Assembly: GCA_019637685.1 (NCBI GenBank)
Contig: JAHBVF010000008.1
Span: 62,001 to 126,000 of the forward strand
Length of the DNA: 64,000 nt
Direction of reading: 5' to 3'
From: Caldilineaceae bacterium
Lineage (GTDB): Bacteria > Chloroflexota > Anaerolineae > Caldilineales > Caldilineaceae
A program made the translations under genes and the position numbers. Under the pieces are notes generated by a model. That model saw only the letters and a program-made list of their open reading frames with translations, did not search any database and was not told where the DNA came from. Shown piece by piece: positions 59,999 through 64,000 of this stretch (its first letter is position 1; every line of letters starts with the position of its first letter).

Positions 59999-61195
59999 CT
60001 ATGCGCGGTCGTGGATAGGCAACAGGCCCGAACGATACTCCTTTTCCCACAAGGCCACAGTCTCTTCAACAAATTGATCCACCGGTTTGTCAACCCCCTG
60101 GCGTGCCATCAGTTCGGGAATCCAGCGTTTGCCATAGATGACGTGGGTGCGCTCGTCGGCCATGTCATAGGTGATGTACTGAATCGAGAGTTTATCATCC
60201 AACTGGGCATAGGCTTTGATGCTCTCGTGGCGGTAGGGGAAGGCGTGAACCTCGTTGCCCATTGTGAGCAGCGTGTATTGGGTCAGGGCGTCGTACTGGC
60301 TGCGCCACGCGTAGATGCGGGTGTTCTGGGGCACGCTGGTATAGTCCAGGCCATAGTGGGCCATCCACTCAATGCCCAGCTTACAGTGGCGAGTCTCGTC
60401 GTAACAGTGGCGGGCGCTGTCGTAGGTGAATTCCCAGGGCATATCCGGCGAAAGATAGATGACCAGCGCCACTGTCTCCGCGGCCAGCATCTCCTGGCTG
60501 TAGTTCTCGAACTCCAACTGGCGTCTGGTATGGGCGTCCGGGTCGCTCAACACTTGGCCTGCCTTGCGGTTGACCAGACTGAAGCGAGGGTCCCGTGCGG
60601 CCTGGCGGGGCGGGGCAAAGGGCGTGGCAACAGGGGTGGACAGGGGAGCGGGCGGTCTTGCCTCCTGGCCGGTGATGCCACCAGCCGCGGCCAGGAGGTG
60701 GGCGATGTGTTCCTCCCACCCACCCACCGGGTGTTGGGCCAGGGCTGCCCGCGCCCAATCCAACTGTTCTTCCTCGTCGACCAGAATGTGCTTGAAAGCG
60801 TAGAGGGTGGGGGCATCCGGGTTGGCAAAGGTCTGCCCAATATGCCAGCGGTAGGCGTCCACCAGCGCCGGTTTGATCACCCGAAACAAGCCCGCCAGCA
60901 GGTCTCGTTCGCTGGGCGCGTTGATTGCCTGGGCCATCAATTCTTCCAACGCGGGATCATCCGGCGGGCGGAACGCGGGCGTCTGCACTTCGCGTAGCCG
61001 CTGGTAGAGGTGCTGCACGTGCTGGGCATCCTCCCAGAGCAGGCGGCCCATAGCCAGCTTAAATTCCATATTGGCTGTGGCCGGTAGCCACCCAGCCAGA
61101 ATGCGCAGACTCTCGTACTCGATAAAACGGTAGCGGTTGAGCAACCGTTTGTTGGTCTCAAAATCGATCTGTTCTGTGGGGCGTACTGTTTGCAT
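59999..61195 (-). CDS. Ferritin-like (DUF455-type) protein
   Basis: 398 residues, mostly helical. Carboxylate and His motifs repeat in the ferritin-like way: LLWEDAQHVQHLYQ, ILVDEEEQLDWARA, NYSQEMLAAETVALVIYL, CYDETRHCKLGIEWM (ExxH type) and YDMADERTHVIYGKRWI (ExxH type). The order E...ExxH twice suits a di-iron or di-metal four-helix bundle. A Pro/Ala-rich linker at about 185-215 separates an N-terminal from a C-terminal half. The function in this family is not established. The start is ATG 61195, with AAAGG upstream on the minus strand; 15 codons further upstream are open but unlikely. Confidence 0.78.
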   Translation of the reverse strand: MQTVRPTEQIDFETNKRLLNRYRFIEYESLRILAGWLPATANMEFKLAMGRLLWEDAQHVQHLYQRLREVQTPAFRPPDDPALEELMAQAINAPSERDLLAGLFRVIKPALVDAYRWHIGQTFANPDAPTLYAFKHILVDEEEQLDWARAALAQHPVGGWEEHIAHLLAAAGGITGQEARPPAPLSTPVATPFAPPRQAARDPRFSLVNRKAGQVLSDPDAHTRRQLEFENYSQEMLAAETVALVIYLSPDMPWEFTYDSARHCYDETRHCKLGIEWMAHYGLDYTSVPQNTRIYAWRSQYDALTQYTLLTMGNEVHAFPYRHESIKAYAQLDDKLSIQYITYDMADERTHVIYGKRWIPELMARQGVDKPVDQFVEETVALWEKEYRSGLLPIHDRA

Positions 61196-61437
61196 AGGGT
61201 TGCCTTTACCATTCAATGTCCACGCCCGAATCGGGCACAATCAAAGAAAATGACTCACCTGCAAAAAGCAATTTCAGCCGCGGATACACACGGATATACG
61301 CCTGCATTTCTCTGCGCCTGGGCGTCTCTGCGGGAGAAATTATCCTTTTGCAATGGACTCAAAAAATGGGACGCAGATTTCGCAGAAACGGCAGATTGAA
61401 TCCGGGTTTGTCAGCGTTCCTCAGTGGCTTCTATAAA
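61196..61437. other. Intergenic region with degenerate repeat
   Basis: Bases 61270-61430 contain words of the dispersed repeat family (GCGGATACACACGGATAT, TCTCTGCG, GACGCAGATTTCGCAG, GCAGATTGAATCC). No gene or clear promoter is seen, although the minus-strand ferritin-like gene begins on its left edge. Confidence 0.5.
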
Positions 61438-62553
61438 TCAGGGACGCAAGCGCGCCCAGCGAATATCCATTGCGCCGTTGTCACCCGCATAGTAGACCAC
61501 CAGCACATCTCCGTCGGGTAGGGCCGTGGCAGAGGGCAGGCCATAGGACCATTCGCCCATCTCCGCCAGCAGATCGCCGGTGTTGTCATCCCGCTTGGCC
61601 TCAGCCCCGTGGGTATAGATCACGACTTCGCTGGCCGGATCAAAGGCAGCATCAATGCCAGCCGCGACACGCGCCCGGATCGAGTGGCTGCCAAAACGAT
61701 CGACCCAGGCCAGCACAACCCGCCCATCGGCCAGCACCGCGGGTGGCCCGGACTGGTCGGTGATGCCTATATCTTCGGGCGCTGACCAACTGCGGCCTCC
61801 ATCTGCACTGATGCGCCGCTGGATATTGAGGTACGCAGCGGTCTGGGTGTCGTAGGTCCAGGCGAAGGTGGCGATGCGGCCATCCGGCGCGACGCAAGCC
61901 CGCAAATCCCAGTTGAATATGCGTCCAGTTGGGTCGTAGCCAGCCACAGCGGGTTCACCCCAGCTTTCCCCCTGATCCGTTGAATGAAAATAGAAGACTT
62001 TCTGATACCAGCGGCTGCTATCCTCGTAGTGCTTATTTGACTCGATGCTCATGGCCAACGAGCCATCTGGCAGTTTGAGAACGGGATTGGTCAGGCTGGC
62101 CGGGCCGATTTCCTCGGGCATGGGGATGTGCCGCCATTCGCTCCAGGTGCGGCCCTTATCGCCCGATTCTGCCAGGAGGATTTCCATAGGCAGACATCCC
62201 TCCGTTTCCGCGTTGAAGAGGGGCTGACCGGGATAGGTTGTCCGGTCTACCCACATAGCGGCAGCCAGCAGACGCCCAGGCGACAGTTCAGTCAGATAGC
62301 AGATTTTTACTGTGCCCAATTTGGCGTTGAGCGCGGTCGGGCCAAAGGGCTGCCAGGCCCCGCTCCACGAAGCACCGCCGTTGTCGGAACGAAGAAACTG
62401 GATCCGTTCGTCGTCCGAATCTTTGCTGGAACCGCTGCGGTAAATAGCCAGCAGTGTGCCATTTTGCAGGGCGACAACTTGGGCAACAGTCAAGATTGCG
62501 CGCGCCGTGCCGCGCTCGCCTTGGGCCAGGATTCCGTTTGCTATTATCTGCAT
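61438..62553 (-). CDS. Sialidase-like protein with four Asp boxes
   Basis: 371 residues. Asp boxes: 56-63 (SDNGGASW), 130-137 (SGDKGRTW), 191-198 (STDQGESW) and 249-256 (SADGGRSW). Blade-opening strands such as TVAQVVALQNGTLLAIYRSG and ALPDGDVLVVYYAGDNG complete a six-bladed propeller. No signal peptide. It is related in fold to 52550 but not closely in sequence. The start is ATG 62553, with AAAGGA eight bases upstream on its strand; 18 extra in-frame codons are open upstream. It lies 57 bases downstream of the FAD oxidase gene on the same strand. Confidence 0.82.
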   Translation of the reverse strand: MQIIANGILAQGERGTARAILTVAQVVALQNGTLLAIYRSGSSKDSDDERIQFLRSDNGGASWSGAWQPFGPTALNAKLGTVKICYLTELSPGRLLAAAMWVDRTTYPGQPLFNAETEGCLPMEILLAESGDKGRTWSEWRHIPMPEEIGPASLTNPVLKLPDGSLAMSIESNKHYEDSSRWYQKVFYFHSTDQGESWGEPAVAGYDPTGRIFNWDLRACVAPDGRIATFAWTYDTQTAAYLNIQRRISADGGRSWSAPEDIGITDQSGPPAVLADGRVVLAWVDRFGSHSIRARVAAGIDAAFDPASEVVIYTHGAEAKRDDNTGDLLAEMGEWSYGLPSATALPDGDVLVVYYAGDNGAMDIRWARLRP

Positions 62554-62610
62554 GGAAAGGTCCTTTGTGGGGTGGTCTTCTACAGCTATCTTTCCCGAAT
62601 GGGGCAAAGC

Positions 62611-63819
62611 TCAATGCCGTCGCTGCACCGCGCCATCCTGGACGACGGTTGTTGTCAGATACGCCGCTACATCGCCGGGCGCAAACCGGTCTGGTGCAAA
62701 CGCGCTGACGTCGATCTGTGTGCGACCGTCGGCCACAAATTCGGCCAACAGCAGACCCGCGGCCGGGTTATAGGCAAAGCCCCCGGAATGAAACGCGCAG
62801 CCGATGTACAGGCCGGGCATCTCTGCCAGCGGCCCCAGCAACGGTTCGCCATCCAGGGCAAAAGCAATCAGCCCGACCTTCTCGCTCTCCCACTGTGTAC
62901 GCCCCAGCGCGGGGACCAGTGGTGTCAGGTCCCGCGCCAATTTTTCCTGCACCGCAGGTGGCACAGTCAGCGCCGACATGCGAAAGTCCGGTGCTGGTGT
63001 GCGGAACTCCTCGCGCCAGCCCGTTTCGCCCCCAGCCAGCAGCCGATGGCCCCGGGCCGGACGAATATAGCCGTTGTACGGGTTGGCGTTGATGGCTGGC
63101 AGGTGGATGGCCGCGGTTGGGTCTGCGGACAGCGGGGTGGACACATAGCGCTGGTGGACAAAAGCTTTGAACGGGGACGGCCAGCCAAGCTGGGCCAGCA
63201 ACTGCTGGGTCCAGGTGTGGATAGTGCAGATGACGGCATCGCCCTCAATGGGTCCGTCGGCAGTGGTGACGCCTGTAATGCGCCCGTTGCGTTGCACAAA
63301 GCCATTCACCTGAGTCCCTTCACGGATAACCACTCCCAATTCCCGGCAGCGTTGGGCCAGAGCCGGGACGTACTCCTCTGGTTCACTGTAGCCGCCCAGC
63401 GGGTCCAGCAGCCCGATATCCGTTTCTCCTGGAGCCAATTCCGGCCAGCGTCGGTGCATCTCTCCCGCGTCCAGAATCTCATAGGGCGCGCCCAACTGAT
63501 CGTAGAGGGGCAGAAGGCGCGCCCGTTCCGGCCACGCGGGCGGGTCAAAGAGGTTCAAGCAGCCCACATCGCCAAAGCGATAACCGGGCAGTTCCTCGGA
63601 CAGCTCCCGGTAGAGTGTCAGGCTGAGCTTGCGGGCCAATATCCCCGTTTCACTCCACAGCAGGCCGGTGATGATGCCGCCGGCCCGGGAACTGGAGCCA
63701 TCGCCCACCGGCCCTTTTTCAAGCAGAATAACTTTGCCGAAGCGTTTGCGTGCCAGTTGATAGGCAGTGCTCAGCCCGATGACACCGCCGCCGATGATAA
63801 TTGCTGTTGCGGAAGACAT
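62611..63819 (-). CDS. FAD-dependent oxidoreductase, DAO family (glycine/sarcosine oxidase-like)
   Basis: 402 residues. The dinucleotide-binding loop is GGGVIG at 10-15, followed by LLEKG (E34 for ribose). Further DAO features are SSRAGGIITGLLWSETG near 43-59 and YIGCAFHSGGFAYNPAAGLLLAEF near the end. These flavoenzymes oxidise amines, N-methyl amino acids or D-amino acids in the cytoplasm. It fits a role in amino-acid or amino-sugar breakdown alongside the D-aminoacylase and PLP enzymes. Stop is TGA/TAG-type at 62611; the next gene upstream on this strand ends at 63879, 59 bases away. Confidence 0.88.
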   Translation of the reverse strand: MSSATAIIIGGGVIGLSTAYQLARKRFGKVILLEKGPVGDGSSSRAGGIITGLLWSETGILARKLSLTLYRELSEELPGYRFGDVGCLNLFDPPAWPERARLLPLYDQLGAPYEILDAGEMHRRWPELAPGETDIGLLDPLGGYSEPEEYVPALAQRCRELGVVIREGTQVNGFVQRNGRITGVTTADGPIEGDAVICTIHTWTQQLLAQLGWPSPFKAFVHQRYVSTPLSADPTAAIHLPAINANPYNGYIRPARGHRLLAGGETGWREEFRTPAPDFRMSALTVPPAVQEKLARDLTPLVPALGRTQWESEKVGLIAFALDGEPLLGPLAEMPGLYIGCAFHSGGFAYNPAAGLLLAEFVADGRTQIDVSAFAPDRFAPGDVAAYLTTTVVQDGAVQRRH

Positions 63820-63878
63820 TCTTTGTGCTCCTGGCCTGCTTCAAAAGATCGATGACGACTGCCTGCCGCCTGTTGCGC

Positions 63879-64000
63879 CTAGCGTACCTGACGACGAAAG
63901 GGTTCTTTCTTCACATCTGCCACCAGCAATTCATCGACTTTGTCCTGATCGAGAGCCGTTTTGATCACTTGGAAGGCTTCCGTGGCCGCGGCCGCGGTCT
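63879..64000 (-). CDS. C-terminal end of a gene that continues beyond the window
   Basis: On the minus strand the last 40 codons before TAG (63879-63881) read as TEAFQVIKTALDQDKVDE, then LLVADVKKEPFRRQVR. The composition is normal for a soluble protein with a final amphipathic helix. Too little is present to name a family. It lies just upstream of the FAD oxidase on the same strand, probably in the same operon. Confidence 0.55.
   Translation of the reverse strand, partial: TAAAATEAFQVIKTALDQDKVDELLVADVKKEPFRRQVR

Noticed and set aside
62128..63855. 575-residue plus-strand frame opposite the FAD oxidase and sialidase-like genes
   Set aside because: Both minus-strand genes have strong motifs (GGGVIG, Asp boxes). 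The plus frame has none and crosses the gap between them.
1..64000. CRISPR array or tRNA/rRNA genes
   Set aside because: No regularly spaced direct repeats and no cloverleaf or rRNA-like stretches were seen when reading the intergenic regions. A dedicated tRNA scan was not possible.

Overview
The window is GC-rich, densely coded bacterial DNA. It carries no rRNA, tRNA or CRISPR array. Lineage is inferred: lipoprotein binding proteins with long Ala/Pro/Thr-rich linkers, family-5 ABC importers, many Gfo/Idh/MocA oxidoreductases and a fused double ABC ATPase with an AbrB-like insert all suit Chloroflexota (Anaerolineae or Caldilineae-like). I could not test this. The overall theme is uptake and intracellular breakdown of glycans, amino sugars or sugar acids. 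I count 11 Gfo/Idh/MocA genes, two family-5 ABC importers, four beta-propeller glycosidase or sialidase-like proteins and a heparinase II/III-like protein. There are also two DegT aminotransferases, several amidohydrolases, an enolase-superfamily dehydratase, an FAH-family hydrolase, a DapA-like aldolase, a D-threonine-aldolase-like protein and an FAD amine or amino-acid oxidase.

Layout. 1-2.4 kb: end of an unrecognised gene, a VOC protein and a rubredoxin/metallo-beta-lactamase fusion. 2.5-4.4 kb: an IS110-family element inserted in a small zinc-ribbon gene, which marks both of its ends. 4.4-6.6 kb (minus): amidohydrolase and oxidoreductase. 7.1-11.3 kb: PhyH dioxygenase, three Gfo/Idh/MocA genes and a VOC protein. 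11.4-16.1 kb: glycosyltransferase, esterase-like hydrolase, DgoD-like dehydratase, odd P-loop protein and FAH hydrolase. 16.2-23.3 kb: a MacAB/Lol-like exporter operon with an oxidoreductase gene inside it. 23.3-30.6 kb: oxidoreductase, heparinase-like lyase, lactonase, aminotransferase and a doubled amidohydrolase. 30.9-37.7 kb: ABC importer 1 (binding protein and two permeases, no ATPase), D-aminoacylase-like protein and a propeller protein. 37.7-43.6 kb: five Gfo/Idh/MocA genes in a row. 43.7-51.4 kb: a propeller protein and complete ABC importer 2. 51.5-59.9 kb: a nine-gene catabolic run. 60-64 kb (minus): ferritin-like protein, sialidase-like protein, FAD oxidase and the 3' end of another gene.

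How it may work together (inference). The importers bring in small oligosaccharides or glycopeptides. Cytoplasmic lyases and glycosidases without signal peptides split them. NAD(P)-dependent oxidoreductases, lactonase/amidohydrolases, the DgoD-like dehydratase, an SDR and the FAH hydrolase could then form a non-phosphorylative route to pyruvate-type products. Transaminase, deacylase, DapA-like and PLP enzymes would handle amino-sugar or D-amino-acid parts. Two nearly identical sigma70-type promoters at 30690 and 43631, each followed by a TAGGATA-type site, suggest that a shared regulator outside the window controls the two importer blocks.

The most unusual items are the IS110 element with a structured, bridge-RNA-like leader and readable target gene; the double ABC ATPase with an internal His-rich linker and AbrB-like domain; the tandem oxidoreductase array with altered EKP motifs; the twin promoter/operator pairs; several palindromic intergenic repeats; and the amidohydrolase pair with one dead half.
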